From contig JASUTF010000006.1 in NCBI GenBank assembly GCA_030445695.1, positions 1-34,665 of the forward strand: 34,665 nt of DNA. The letters run 5' to 3'. Under the pieces are notes generated by a model. It was not told where the DNA came from, ran no database searches, and worked only from the letters and a program-made list of their open reading frames with translations. This document shows, one piece after another, positions 6,757 through 16,375 of the stretch (within the stretch, counting starts at the first letter, position 1; each line of letters opens with the position of its first letter). The translations under genes were made by a program, and so were the position numbers. The DNA comes from Candidatus Iainarchaeum sp. (GTDB lineage Archaea; Iainarchaeota; Iainarchaeia; JAADDC01).

Positions 6757-8058
6757 ATGAGATGGATCCTTCCGATCATCCTCCTGGCACTCCTTTCCGT
6801 GGCGCAGGCATACGTCCTCGTATATGCAAACGGCTTTGATTACAGGCAGAACTACGGGAAGGACGTATATGTGGAAGCGGGCACCCCCGAACAGATCGTG
6901 TCCACATGGCAGGACTGGGGCTTTGAGGACGTGGTCCTGTCCAACAAGATTGACACGGCTGCCGACGGGATCATAATCCTTGGCTGCACAGACCTGGACG
7001 AAGAGGACATGAAAAAGCTCGATGAATACGTGAAAAACGGCGGCCGTGTCGTGCTCGATCTCTACTGCCCGGGCCGGCTGGACGACTTCGTATACCAGTA
7101 CGGAATCATCCGCTCGGACAAGCCATACCAGGGGACGATACTGCAGACGCTCAAGCTCCCCTACGTGGAGGTGAAGGGATACCCCGTGGACAAGCCCATC
7201 GTCATGAGGGAGACGCCCGTAAACTCGAAGTATGTGGGGATGACATACGTCGGCCCCGCGTTCACCGCAACGAGTGAGGTATTCTCCGACGTGTTCCTCA
7301 CGCCCACGGGGCAGTCCGTGGCGTTCATCGGGCGTATCGGTTCTGGAACCGTGTACGTGACGGGCTGTCTCCTCTGTTCCAACCAGCTGCTCATGGCGAA
7401 CATACTGGACTGGGTAGGGGACGGGAAAATTGACTTCCCCGCGTTTGAGGTGGACCGGCGCATATATCCCCCGATAAAGAAGGTGGGGGAGCCGTTCTAC
7501 GACGAGATACGCATAACAGTACCTCCCGAGGAGGCGCAGTCGCTGGAGATCACCGTGGCATACCCATATAACGAAGAGGGATTCTGCAAGCTGACACCGG
7601 TGCAGCAGAGGGAACAGCAGGGCAACACGGTAATCTTCAAGTTCGAGTACTACCCGGAGGACAAGATGAACTGCCAGCTGGCCCCTGTAATGGTCTCTAT
7701 AAACTGGATAAGCCCGAAGGGCAAAATCCTGCGAGAGTTCACGGTACCGGGGGAGTATATCCAAGTAATAACCACCGGCTACTTCGTCCCGCCCAGCAAG
7801 CTCCCCTACGCGGTGGCCGCGATCATTGTCATCGTGGCGAGTTTTTCCATCGTGCTCTGGACATACAGGGAAAGGAAAAAGGTCAAGGAGATGCGCCTGC
7901 GACTCGAGGCACTTGAGGAGAGTTTAAAGGACTTGCAGAAGAAGTTCATGACACGTCAGATAACGGAAGACGTGTATAAACGGCTAACAGAGAAGTACCT
8001 TGCCGAGATGGAGGAACTAAAGACAAAACTGAAGATGCTGGAGAAGGAGAAGAAGTAA
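6757..8058 (+). CDS. Secreted/type I membrane protein with GATase-like ectodomain and cytoplasmic coiled coil
   Basis: Signal peptide MRWILPIILLALLSVAQA; C-terminal TM PYAVAAIIVIVASFSIVLWTY followed by coiled coil; LDEYVKNGGRVVLDL motif resembles GATase-like beta-strand. Confidence 0.75.
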   Translation: MRWILPIILLALLSVAQAYVLVYANGFDYRQNYGKDVYVEAGTPEQIVSTWQDWGFEDVVLSNKIDTAADGIIILGCTDLDEEDMKKLDEYVKNGGRVVLDLYCPGRLDDFVYQYGIIRSDKPYQGTILQTLKLPYVEVKGYPVDKPIVMRETPVNSKYVGMTYVGPAFTATSEVFSDVFLTPTGQSVAFIGRIGSGTVYVTGCLLCSNQLLMANILDWVGDGKIDFPAFEVDRRIYPPIKKVGEPFYDEIRITVPPEEAQSLEITVAYPYNEEGFCKLTPVQQREQQGNTVIFKFEYYPEDKMNCQLAPVMVSINWISPKGKILREFTVPGEYIQVITTGYFVPPSKLPYAVAAIIVIVASFSIVLWTYRERKKVKEMRLRLEALEESLKDLQKKFMTRQITEDVYKRLTEKYLAEMEELKTKLKMLEKEKK

Positions 8059-8060
8059 AA

Positions 8061-9035
8061 TCATTCCCTCTTTTTCTTCACATAGAGATACGCAAAGGCC
8101 ACCGCGAGGACGGCAAGCACGAAAAGAAGCAGTATGACAGGGTCGAGCCCCTGCTGCATCTGCACCGGAATTGTCTGTTCAAAGTGGGAGCAGCCAGGGA
8201 CGTCGGCGGATATGACCACGGAACGGAGATTATCCGCATACGGGGCAAAGAAGGAGTAATACATGTCGGTGGAGGAGTGCTGGGGTGAGAGGGACTGGTT
8301 ACCCACGCGGACGGTGAGGTTCGGTATTAGAACGGGTTTTCCATCATCGCCGAGTATGCGGAAGCGCCCGGTCAGGTAGTCCTTCCCCTCGAGCTTCGTC
8401 CTCCTGGCGGAAAAGTCCGCAACGGAAAGGGAGCAGGATGCAAAACGAATACTGACGTCAGCTGCAGGGATTTCGGATGCGTCGTCCACCTGGTAATGGC
8501 GTATATCGATCTTCCCGTTCTCCGCCCGCAGATACATGCGAAGAACGGGGTCGGGATTAAGGAACACGACACCGCCGTGAACGGACATGTACGTCTGTGC
8601 AACGTCCTTGGGGATCTCTTCGTCGATGGAGACGTAGCCAATGCCCTTTGCCGTATAGACCACAAACAATTCGTTGGTATCGGGTACGACATAAGCGATC
8701 CGGACAACCACTACACCGTTGAGCTCGTAAATGTTCAGATCTGCCGGCCAGTACTTAACATTGGTACCCGAGTATCTGACAGCAATTTTAACACCGCGGG
8801 ACAGAAAAGCACGTGGAATCTCACCCGTGCAAAGGTAAGAACCGATGGACTGATCAAAGGGAACCAACCGGGCCGCCTCAACATTGGGGCTTACATACAG
8901 TTCCTCAGCTGGAAAAGACGGCTTCACGATGCAGATCACATCACCTTCTGACGAGGCCGCGGCGTGAGAGGATGTAATAAACAGTGCGCTCAGGAATACC
9001 CATGTCACGAGCAATCTTGGAAGCGGACTCCCCAT
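8061..9035 (-). CDS. Secreted, C-terminally membrane-anchored protein of unknown function
   Basis: Signal peptide MGSPLPRLLVTWVFLSALFITSSHA; C-terminal TM DPVILLLFVLAVLAVAFAYLYVKKKRE. Start at 9035 chosen over ORF start 9122. Confidence 0.65.
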   Translation of the reverse strand: MGSPLPRLLVTWVFLSALFITSSHAAASSEGDVICIVKPSFPAEELYVSPNVEAARLVPFDQSIGSYLCTGEIPRAFLSRGVKIAVRYSGTNVKYWPADLNIYELNGVVVVRIAYVVPDTNELFVVYTAKGIGYVSIDEEIPKDVAQTYMSVHGGVVFLNPDPVLRMYLRAENGKIDIRHYQVDDASEIPAADVSIRFASCSLSVADFSARRTKLEGKDYLTGRFRILGDDGKPVLIPNLTVRVGNQSLSPQHSSTDMYYSFFAPYADNLRSVVISADVPGCSHFEQTIPVQMQQGLDPVILLLFVLAVLAVAFAYLYVKKKRE

Positions 9036-9306
9036 GTGTATATCTTGTGCACACCTCGTTAATAACATCTTCGGAATACTTGGGCGGTCTCCCACGGGAG
9101 CGACCGGTGGGGATGACCTCAACCCCCACTGCCGCGAGGGCTTCCAGCACCCGCTTTGAGGTCATCTTGTAGATGCTCTGGGGCACAAGTATACGCTTCA
9201 GTTTCGGGAACCGCTGCAAGAGCTGGGTGGCAAGGTTTGCGGAGAGGCGGCGGGGCACGTAGACCTCTTCGGCATCAGGAGGGTAATTATTCAGCATTCC
9301 GATCAC
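8941..9306 (-). CDS. DUF1699-like domain fused to resolvase-type HTH
   Basis: LLQRFPKLKRILVPQSIYKMTSKRVLEALAAVGVEVIPTG followed by SRGRPPKYSEDVINEVCTRYTHGESASKIARDMGIPERTVYYILSRRGLV (Hin/resolvase-like HTH). Confidence 0.65.
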   Translation of the reverse strand: MIGMLNNYPPDAEEVYVPRRLSANLATQLLQRFPKLKRILVPQSIYKMTSKRVLEALAAVGVEVIPTGRSRGRPPKYSEDVINEVCTRYTHGESASKIARDMGIPERTVYYILSRRGLVRR

Positions 9307-10501
9307 CCCGCAGGAACTCCACGAAGCGACGCACGCGGGAGTCCTCGGAAAGCGCTGCCCTGACCACTTCCACAGCCCTCGAGAGATCCTGAACGGGTAT
9401 GCCGTAGCGCTGAGATAGCGTCGGGATGTCCTCTCCGCGCCTTATGTGGAGGAGGGCAACACCCACGTGGGCAGAGGGTATATGCAGCACGGACTCCAGA
9501 TACACCTTTTCCTTCAGCAGCTCGCCCCGCGCACCGAGCAGGTCCATAACAGGCTCCGGCGTGACTGGCAGGCCGGGGAAGATAGGAGCGTTGCGCCGCA
9601 GGCGTTCAGGAGTGAGCAGGTAGTAGTGGAACAGGAAGTCGCGAAGTTCTGACATAAGGACATCCCTCACGCGGGAAAAGCGGAAAGCACGGCGGCGACG
9701 CAGACCCTCGATGACCTCTGGATCCACATCACCGTCCTTCAGAAAGCCCGCCTCCTCAAGTTCCTGTAAAAGCTCCCAGAGACGGTCAGGGTTCTCCCTT
9801 ATGCGTTCCAGGTCATACTTCCGCACAATGGCCTCGTACTGGAGTATACGGTCGTAGTTTCTCACGTGTTCCCTTTCCTCGCGTAGTATGCCTTCCCACT
9901 CCCTGTAAAGTGCCTTCCTGAGCAGCGTGGAGATGAGCACCTCCGTGGAAACACGGTCCCCGAATATACCCTTCTCCGCACGCCTCGCCTCGACGTAGCC
10001 CTCCTCGTCCACCTCCACACGCTCTTCTCTGACGCCCAAGTACTCCAGAACGTCGCGGAACACCGCAAGAACCGTGCCGCCGTACTTCTCAAGCGACGCG
10101 AGGTATTCCCCGCCATAGGGCAGGTATGGAAGGAGCTCGTGAAACATTCCGTGCTCGTATATGCGGAGGGCTACCCTGTTGGCTATGTATGCCGCCCGGG
10201 CACGGTCATAGGTGATCCTCCTGAGCCCATAGGCGTAGCGAAGTGCCCTGAGCTCTGGTATGATCTCCCGGAGATCCTCCCTGTCCAGCCGCTTCATGGC
10301 GTCGTGAAGGGCGCGCATGAGATCCATCACAGCGAAGCGAGGGTTCTGGAAGTGGAACGCGGACATCTCTTCACGGAAGAACAGGAGCTTTCGGACGCGT
10401 TCCCTTGCTTCGTCGGCATCCCTGGGCGGTTTTTCCTCTATCCCGTCAAGATATGCGTTCACCGCCCGCACGAGATCCGACGCGCTCGTGAACTGCTCCA
10501 C
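9287..10501 (-). CDS. Hypothetical protein, 404 aa, HTH-like C-terminus
   Basis: Long ORF in archaeal operon context; C-terminal DIPTLSQRYGIPVQDLSRAVEVVRAAL HTH-like. Confidence 0.75.
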   Translation of the reverse strand: MEQFTSASDLVRAVNAYLDGIEEKPPRDADEARERVRKLLFFREEMSAFHFQNPRFAVMDLMRALHDAMKRLDREDLREIIPELRALRYAYGLRRITYDRARAAYIANRVALRIYEHGMFHELLPYLPYGGEYLASLEKYGGTVLAVFRDVLEYLGVREERVEVDEEGYVEARRAEKGIFGDRVSTEVLISTLLRKALYREWEGILREEREHVRNYDRILQYEAIVRKYDLERIRENPDRLWELLQELEEAGFLKDGDVDPEVIEGLRRRRAFRFSRVRDVLMSELRDFLFHYYLLTPERLRRNAPIFPGLPVTPEPVMDLLGARGELLKEKVYLESVLHIPSAHVGVALLHIRRGEDIPTLSQRYGIPVQDLSRAVEVVRAALSEDSRVRRFVEFLRGDRNAE

Positions 10502-10555
10502 GTTACCACCTGGAAGGGAGGGAATATAAAAACATACGAAAAAAATATGCAGGGA

Positions 10556-11710
10556 TCACGGGAGGAACGCCTTCGCCTCGAGTTTTGCAGGCGTGTACTC
10601 CTTTGTTATGAAGCGGAAGTACTTTGATGACCCTGCTTCCAGCTCCATCTTAAACCCTTCCTTCTCCATCAGGTCAAACTCCCTGTGCCACTCCTTGTGC
10701 TTGAACCATGGGTATCTCCGCATCTCTTTTAGGCGTTTCCTGTCCTGATCCGTGAGTTTTATCTTTACCTCCTTACCGAACTTGAAGTCGTGGTAATCGC
10801 TTATTGTAAGACCAAGGAACCGGGAATCGGGCGTTGCAAGCGTGGGGGAGAGATAGGAAAGGTTTATGGAGCCCTGCTTGTAGACAGAGTAGATATACCA
10901 CCCCCACGGGTCGGCGTCGGTCATCACGTAGACGGGGAGTTTGTGCTCGTAGTGGAGGCGGTGGACTATGCGGCGGGTCGCACGGTCCGGCTGACCACTA
11001 CCCGTAACAATTATGCAGTTGTGCTTGTTCCAGAACCGGTCCTCGTGGAAGCGTGTCCAAACGGCGTCTTTCTCTATGACGAGGACGAACTCCGCCTCTA
11101 CCTTCTTGATTCGGACGCGTTCCGGTTCTGCGATGGGGGGGATCGCCCAGCCGCCCATACCCACGTTCTCTCCGTCCGTCTCCACGATTCTTGGCGGCCC
11201 TCCGTCCGGGTCGGGCACTACCTCCTCTATCTGGATGGGGCCTGCCAGCTTGCCCTTGCCTCCCTTTGAGAAGACGTGCATCTGCTCCCTGACGAATCCG
11301 AGCATCGTCTCAAGATCCTCGATGGCCTTGTCCGACTCGCGCTGCTCGTCAACCGTGTTCTCCTTTGTGCCGGGGATCGTGTGCTTTATGCGGTAGTAAA
11401 CGTCACGGAGCGACGTGGTAATGCCCTCCGAGACGAGGTCCTTTATGGTGGATGCCACAAGGGCCGTCTGGAGGAACTTCTTCGCGTGACCCACGTTGAG
11501 GAACTCTCTCTTTGCAACACGCTCGCCCATCTGGATGATTCCCTTCTCCTCATCGAAGAACACGTTGGAAAACGTCCTTACGGGGACTTCCATATACACC
11601 TTCTTCTCCGCCTGGGCTGCGTTGACTATCTTCTCGGCCCACTCACGGAGCTTCTTTAGGATAACCTCGTCCGTTTCCTTCAACAGGGTGGTTATGTCCT
11701 TCTCGCTCAT
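10556..11710 (-). CDS. top6A: DNA topoisomerase VI subunit A
   Basis: TSLRDVYYRIKHTIPGTKENTVDEQRESDKAIEDLE; Toprim VYVMTDADPWGWYIYSVYKQGSINLSYLS. Confidence 0.96.
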   Translation of the reverse strand: MSEKDITTLLKETDEVILKKLREWAEKIVNAAQAEKKVYMEVPVRTFSNVFFDEEKGIIQMGERVAKREFLNVGHAKKFLQTALVASTIKDLVSEGITTSLRDVYYRIKHTIPGTKENTVDEQRESDKAIEDLETMLGFVREQMHVFSKGGKGKLAGPIQIEEVVPDPDGGPPRIVETDGENVGMGGWAIPPIAEPERVRIKKVEAEFVLVIEKDAVWTRFHEDRFWNKHNCIIVTGSGQPDRATRRIVHRLHYEHKLPVYVMTDADPWGWYIYSVYKQGSINLSYLSPTLATPDSRFLGLTISDYHDFKFGKEVKIKLTDQDRKRLKEMRRYPWFKHKEWHREFDLMEKEGFKMELEAGSSKYFRFITKEYTPAKLEAKAFLP

Positions 11711-13269
11711 TCTTCAGCCCCCACTCCAATCTTCGCCTCGAGTTCACGCAGACGCCTGTAGCGTTCCTCTAGGGCAGCGGAAAGGACTGCCTGAACATCT
11801 TCCGGCTTCTTCTCGAGGATCTTCGCCAGGGCAGCGGAGAGTTCAGGCAGGTAGTGGTCCAGTATCCTCTTCTTGGCAAGTAACTCCTTTATCTGGGATA
11901 CCTTTGATGTATACTCACGGACGCGACGTCCTGCCTCCATCAACGCGTTCCTTATCTCGGCAACAACCTCGGGGACGTCTGCTATCGCCTGCTTACCGGC
12001 AGAGACGTAGGGGATGTGCGTCGATACGATGTTCACGAATATTACCATGTTCGCCTCGTTTAGCGACGGGACTCCGTAGCGTTTCCAGTCAATGGACTGG
12101 ACGGCCTGCGTTATCGCACAGGCGCCCTGTTCAAAGAGGAGGGGTGCCCTGTTCGCGTAACGCATGAGCTCAAAGCCCTGAATGTCGCCGTCCATGGCCA
12201 CACCAACCTCGACGAGGAATGGGATACCACCAGAATATACCTTCGGCTTCCTGGTCACCGTGGCCACGTAACGCGGCTTCAGGTTCGCCCGCAGGGACTT
12301 CTTTATCTGATCCTCGCCGATGGAGATGAGGACGTCCGTTGAAGGTGACCGGAACTTGAGCTGCTTCAGCGCACTGACGATCTTCTCCGCCTCGTGCCAC
12401 TGAAGGTCCGCCGGACTCTTCTCGAGCAGGGATCTGCCCACGAGTTTCTCCAGTTCCTTCACGGACTTGTCGCCAAAGGCCTCCAGCTCGTTTTTGAGCA
12501 TGGATGAGACCTTCCTTGCCTTGGTTACGTAATGGGCGATGGTCATGAGGTCGTCCACCGTGATCCCCAGGGGGTGCGGCTTGCCCTCCTTCGCCATGCG
12601 GACGACCTCAAAGGACGTCCTATACCAGACGGTCCTCGTCCCGTCCGGCTCCACGAGCGTGATCTGCGCGTGGGGGTTGGCGATGGCAGTTCTCCGGATG
12701 TACTCGTATGCAGAGTATTTGGAGTGGTTATACGTTACCTCCTTCATCTCCGCCGTGACTTCCGTGCCCCTCCACTCGCCCTCGTAGCTCTTCCTGTTCT
12801 TAACGATGGGCTCATTTCGCTTCACATCGATCATCACGTCCATTTCCCATATTACGCCGTCTCCCCTGCTCGTCTTCACGTGAACTGGTTTGCCCGTCGT
12901 CATCTGTGCAAACATGGTTACGCCCGCGGCTCCGATACCCTGCTGGCCACGGGTGGGGATCATGCGGTGGAACTTCGTGCCCGCCAGGAGCTTCCCGAAG
13001 ACCTTGGGGACAATGTTGGGAGGGATTCCAGGGCCGTTGTCGCGCACCTTCAGGACGTAATGGTCATCTCCTACCTTGTCTATCTGGACGTAGAGCTCCG
13101 GTAGTATCCCTGCCTCCTCGCACGCGTCAAGTGCGTTCGAAACGTACTCGTGAACCGCCGTTGTGAATGAACGTATCTTGCTTGAGAACCCCAGCATCTG
13201 CTTGTTCTTCTTGAAGAATTCGGCCACAGAATGCTCCTTAAATTCCTTGAAAAGATCCTTCTCGGCCAT
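11707..13269 (-). CDS. top6B: DNA topoisomerase VI subunit B
   Basis: GHKL ATPase motifs: EYVSNALDACEEAGILPE, VRDNGPGIPP, TRGQQGIGAAGVTMFAQ; 4-bp overlap with top6A. Confidence 0.96.
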   Translation of the reverse strand: MAEKDLFKEFKEHSVAEFFKKNKQMLGFSSKIRSFTTAVHEYVSNALDACEEAGILPELYVQIDKVGDDHYVLKVRDNGPGIPPNIVPKVFGKLLAGTKFHRMIPTRGQQGIGAAGVTMFAQMTTGKPVHVKTSRGDGVIWEMDVMIDVKRNEPIVKNRKSYEGEWRGTEVTAEMKEVTYNHSKYSAYEYIRRTAIANPHAQITLVEPDGTRTVWYRTSFEVVRMAKEGKPHPLGITVDDLMTIAHYVTKARKVSSMLKNELEAFGDKSVKELEKLVGRSLLEKSPADLQWHEAEKIVSALKQLKFRSPSTDVLISIGEDQIKKSLRANLKPRYVATVTRKPKVYSGGIPFLVEVGVAMDGDIQGFELMRYANRAPLLFEQGACAITQAVQSIDWKRYGVPSLNEANMVIFVNIVSTHIPYVSAGKQAIADVPEVVAEIRNALMEAGRRVREYTSKVSQIKELLAKKRILDHYLPELSAALAKILEKKPEDVQAVLSAALEERYRRLRELEAKIGVGAEE

Positions 13270-13329
13270 TCTCGAACACCCACCAGCGTGTCAGCCCCAA
13301 CAAAGATGAAACAAAGTGTTTAAATACGA

Positions 13330-13917
13330 TTAGTCCTCCAAAACAAAGCCCAGGTCCCTAAGAAGCTTGCGCTGCTTTCTCTTGCGCTGATTTATTTCTA
13401 AATCCCTGAATACAACGTTGTGCGGTGACCCCTCCCCCACCAGCCGTTCTATGGCACGGGTGGCCGTCTCGATGCCCTCCTCGTCGCCGATTATGGACAC
13501 GGTCTTCCCGTAGACGCGTATCTTCGTACCGGTGAGCACTTCGAGCTTCTTCCGGGCTGAGCCCTCCCTTCCAATGAGGCGGGCCTTCTGGCGGCGCAGG
13601 GCGGAACGGGATCGCCCCACGAGATCCGTAAGGTCGATCACCTCAAGGTAACGATCATCTGCAAAGAGTTCCATGGCACTCCTGTCGTCGAAGCCCCTCC
13701 CGATGGCCTTGACGACGAGGGTTGCCTTGTAGAAGTTCTCAGGAAGTGTCTTCTCGTTGCCCACTATTTCCACTTCCCCGGACTCGGAGTCCACATTGAT
13801 CTTGACGTCCGCTGCACGCTCTATCTTCTTCCTTGTCCGCCCCTTCTTGCCGATGACTGCGCCTATGCGCTCCTTGGGCACCTTCACCACATCACGCATC
13901 TTGACCTCATCATCCAT
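13330..13917 (-). CDS. KH-domain protein, Dim2/Pno1-like
   Basis: MDDEVKMRDVVKVPKERIGAVIGKKGRTRKKIER...GREGSARKKLEVLTGTKIRVYGKTVSIIGDEEGIETATRAIERLVGEGSPHNVV; directly downstream of RIO kinase. Confidence 0.92.
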   Translation of the reverse strand: MDDEVKMRDVVKVPKERIGAVIGKKGRTRKKIERAADVKINVDSESGEVEIVGNEKTLPENFYKATLVVKAIGRGFDDRSAMELFADDRYLEVIDLTDLVGRSRSALRRQKARLIGREGSARKKLEVLTGTKIRVYGKTVSIIGDEEGIETATRAIERLVGEGSPHNVVFRDLEINQRKRKQRKLLRDLGFVLED

Positions 13918-14683
13918 CTCCCTTCCCCCTCGTTTCAAGGATTGTGAGCAACTCTTTAACCGTATACTCCTTGCCAAGATCGGAGAGCATCGCCCTAAGA
14001 CGTTCAATATCGCGGCGGAAGAACTCCAGTGACATGGGGTGCTCCCACGGGACGCCCTGACCAAGATCTATGATGACGGGGCGGTCCTGACGTATAAGAA
14101 TGTTATACTCGGAGAGATCCGCGTGAACGATGCCTGCACGAAAGTACATCCTGCCAAGGGAGTCCAGAAGGGTGTCCACGAATCCGTCCACGTCATCGGG
14201 CGTGACGTCCTTAAGGCGAGGGGCGGGAATGCCATTTTCACCCACGAACTCCATCACGAGCACGTTGTCCCTGGATATGATGGGGTAGGGGACGGAAGCA
14301 CCCGCACGGAAGCACGCCTCCAGGTTCTTGTACTCCTTCTTCGCCCATACGCGTATGATGGATCTCCTGTTCCTCTTCACCCGGAAGAACCGGGGGTCTC
14401 CGTCGAGGTACTTCCACATGTGCCGGAACTCGGACGTCTCCACGCGGTAGATCTTGACCGCCACGTACTCACCCGACGGATCCACAGCACGGAAGACGTT
14501 GGCCTCCTTGCCCGTGGATATGACGTTCTCCAGCCGGACAATATACTTCTGCTCCATGAGCTTGTAGAGCGTTCTTAGCGTGAGAACGTCAAATACCTCG
14601 TTCCGGACCTTTCTCATCTCCGCGGATCGCTCTCCGTTCTCCCACCGCGCTATGAGCTCCTCAACGCGACGGATGTCATACAT
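13910..14683 (-). CDS. rio1: RIO1-type serine kinase
   Basis: ISTGKEANVFRA, YVAVKIYRVETSEFRHMWKYLDGDPRF, IVHADLSEYNILI, VIIDLGQGV. Confidence 0.95.
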   Translation of the reverse strand: MYDIRRVEELIARWENGERSAEMRKVRNEVFDVLTLRTLYKLMEQKYIVRLENVISTGKEANVFRAVDPSGEYVAVKIYRVETSEFRHMWKYLDGDPRFFRVKRNRRSIIRVWAKKEYKNLEACFRAGASVPYPIISRDNVLVMEFVGENGIPAPRLKDVTPDDVDGFVDTLLDSLGRMYFRAGIVHADLSEYNILIRQDRPVIIDLGQGVPWEHPMSLEFFRRDIERLRAMLSDLGKEYTVKELLTILETRGKGDG

Positions 14684-15027
14684 CAGAACACCATGCCAAG
14701 ATACGGCTCGAGGGCCTTCAGATAGCCCTTCTCCCGGAGCTTCTCCACCTCAACGGGGGAGTACTTGTAGATAACGTCGCACTTGTCCTTCTCGTACTGC
14801 CAGAGCTTGACGATGACGACGTCGCCGACGCGGATCCACATCCTCCGCCTGAAACGGCCGGGGATGCGGGCGAGCCGTTCCTTCCCGTCCTCACAGATGA
14901 CCTTGAGGTGTGGGCCGCCCACCTTCATGTCCACGATGGCGAACATCTCCTCCTCTTCATGGTTGGGCTTCTTTATGCGTGAAACGTCAATCTCCTGCTG
15001 TTCTCCCTGAACCCTCTTCTTTGCCAT
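14683..15027 (-). CDS. eif1A: Translation initiation factor aIF-1A
   Basis: OB fold EMFAIVDMKVGGPHLKVICEDGKERLARIPGRFRRRMWIRVGDVVIV. Confidence 0.95.
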   Translation of the reverse strand: MAKKRVQGEQQEIDVSRIKKPNHEEEEMFAIVDMKVGGPHLKVICEDGKERLARIPGRFRRRMWIRVGDVVIVKLWQYEKDKCDVIYKYSPVEVEKLREKGYLKALEPYLGMVF

Positions 15028-15060
15028 GTAGTAATTTTACCGGCACTTGTTTAAAAGGCA

Positions 15061-15357
15061 TCAAAGGCGGTAGACGTTGAGGTGGGGGACACCCTCCACC
15101 CGCTTCACGAAGCGCCACTCGGCAAGGCCCATGTCCACGGCAACCGAGATGCAGCCCTCTCCCACCAGCGACACAATATCCGCCTCTGCCAGGAGCTCCC
15201 GGAGACGCCCGGCATCCGCCTCTTCTCCGCCGTAGTAGGACCGTGAAACGTTCAGAACGACCTCTCCTTCACGGAAAACACGCCCAAGGAGTTCAGAGTC
15301 GCAAACGGCCAGAACGGTCGCCTCGGGAGTCCGGTAAAGCTTGAAGCGAAAGTTCAT
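15061..15357 (-). CDS. DUF424 family protein
   Basis: MNFRFKLYRTPEATVLAVCDSELLGRVFREGEVVLNVSRSYYGGEEAD...NIVSLVGE-like; start at 15357 chosen. Confidence 0.8.
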   Translation of the reverse strand: MNFRFKLYRTPEATVLAVCDSELLGRVFREGEVVLNVSRSYYGGEEADAGRLRELLAEADIVSLVGEGCISVAVDMGLAEWRFVKRVEGVPHLNVYRL

Positions 15358-15388
15358 GTTTATAAACATAAGCTGCAAACTTATAAAC

Positions 15389-15604
15389 ATGGGGGTAAAA
15401 ACCATCACAATAAAGGATGACGTGTACAAGAAGCTCCTGGCTATTAAGAGAAAGGATGAAAGCTTCTCAGACGTTCTGGAGCGGCTAACAAGAAAAGTAA
15501 GCATAGATAGGTTCTTTGGAGTGCTTTCGAGTGAGATAACAGAGGAGGACGTGAAAAAGTGGAAAGAGGAGCGCAAAAAGGAGTGGATACGCCATGATAG
15601 CTGA
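15389..15604 (+). CDS. vapB: VapB-type antitoxin
   Basis: MGVKTITIKDDVYKKLLAIKRKDESFSDVLERLTRK; 11-bp overlap with downstream PIN gene. Confidence 0.85.
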   Translation: MGVKTITIKDDVYKKLLAIKRKDESFSDVLERLTRKVSIDRFFGVLSSEITEEDVKKWKEERKKEWIRHDS

Positions 15605-15953
15605 TACGTCCGCGTTAATAGATCACCTCCGCGGCGTGGCAAATGCATCTAGCGCAGACGCAACTACGGTTATTACCGCCTTTGAGCTGCTGAAATGGGG
15701 AAGACCCGGAGCGAGGGCAAAAATAAAGGCAATGCTCAGCAACTTGCACATATATGAGCTGGACCTGGAAAGCGCTGAGATCGCTGCCGATATATATCTG
15801 GCATTAAAGGAAAACGGAGCAATGCTTGCTGTTCCAGACATTTTGATAGCAGCAATAGCCGTCAGGAACGGCGAGGCGGTTCTCACATCTGACCGCGACT
15901 TCAAAAAGATAGAAGAAGTTTTTGGAGCCCCTAAGACGATTCTACTACGTTAG
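15594..15953 (+). CDS. vapC: VapC-type PIN-domain toxin
   Basis: MIADTSALIDHLRG...VPDILIAAIAVRNGEAVLTSDRDFKKIEEV. Confidence 0.9.
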   Translation: MIADTSALIDHLRGVANASSADATTVITAFELLKWGRPGARAKIKAMLSNLHIYELDLESAEIAADIYLALKENGAMLAVPDILIAAIAVRNGEAVLTSDRDFKKIEEVFGAPKTILLR

Positions 15954-16375
15954 AGCTCAGGGATCGGGGATACAGCACCGCACGCCTCGCATTTGAGCAT
16001 CCTGACACCACGAAGCTCTATGAAGTGTGTGTCCGGCTTGCCACACACGGGACAGAGCACGTAGTCCTTCGCGTACTGCTCTACCTTGCGCTGGATCGTG
16101 GCGGGACCGAAACGGCCCTTCAGGCGGATGGCAGAGCCCTCTATGGACCCCGTGGTACCCATCTCCCTCGTGATGTACTTGAAGAAGTGGTTAAGATCAC
16201 GGCGGAATATCTGGGCGATCTGTGCGGCGTTGCGTATGAGCGTGGTCTTCCCGTGTATCTCGACCGCCGCTCGCGGCATCTCGAAACGCATGGGCTTCTT
16301 CGCCTCTTCTGGCAGCTTCTCGTAAAGGCGGTCCAGCAAGCGTTCGTACTCCAGTTCCTCTGGCAGTTTTACCAT
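15950..16375 (-). CDS. eif2B: Translation initiation factor aIF-2 subunit beta
   Basis: YERLLDRLYEKLPEEAKK...FPCP zinc ribbon YVLCPVCGKPDTHFIELRGVRMLKCEACGA. Confidence 0.95.
   Translation of the reverse strand: MVKLPEELEYERLLDRLYEKLPEEAKKPMRFEMPRAAVEIHGKTTLIRNAAQIAQIFRRDLNHFFKYITREMGTTGSIEGSAIRLKGRFGPATIQRKVEQYAKDYVLCPVCGKPDTHFIELRGVRMLKCEACGAVSPIPEL

Noticed and set aside
6655-7764. N-terminal 370 aa of the 548-aa minus-strand ORF ending in L10e
   Set aside because: Antisense to the signal-peptide membrane protein at 6757-8058; L10e starts naturally at MASLRPARCYRR (6654).
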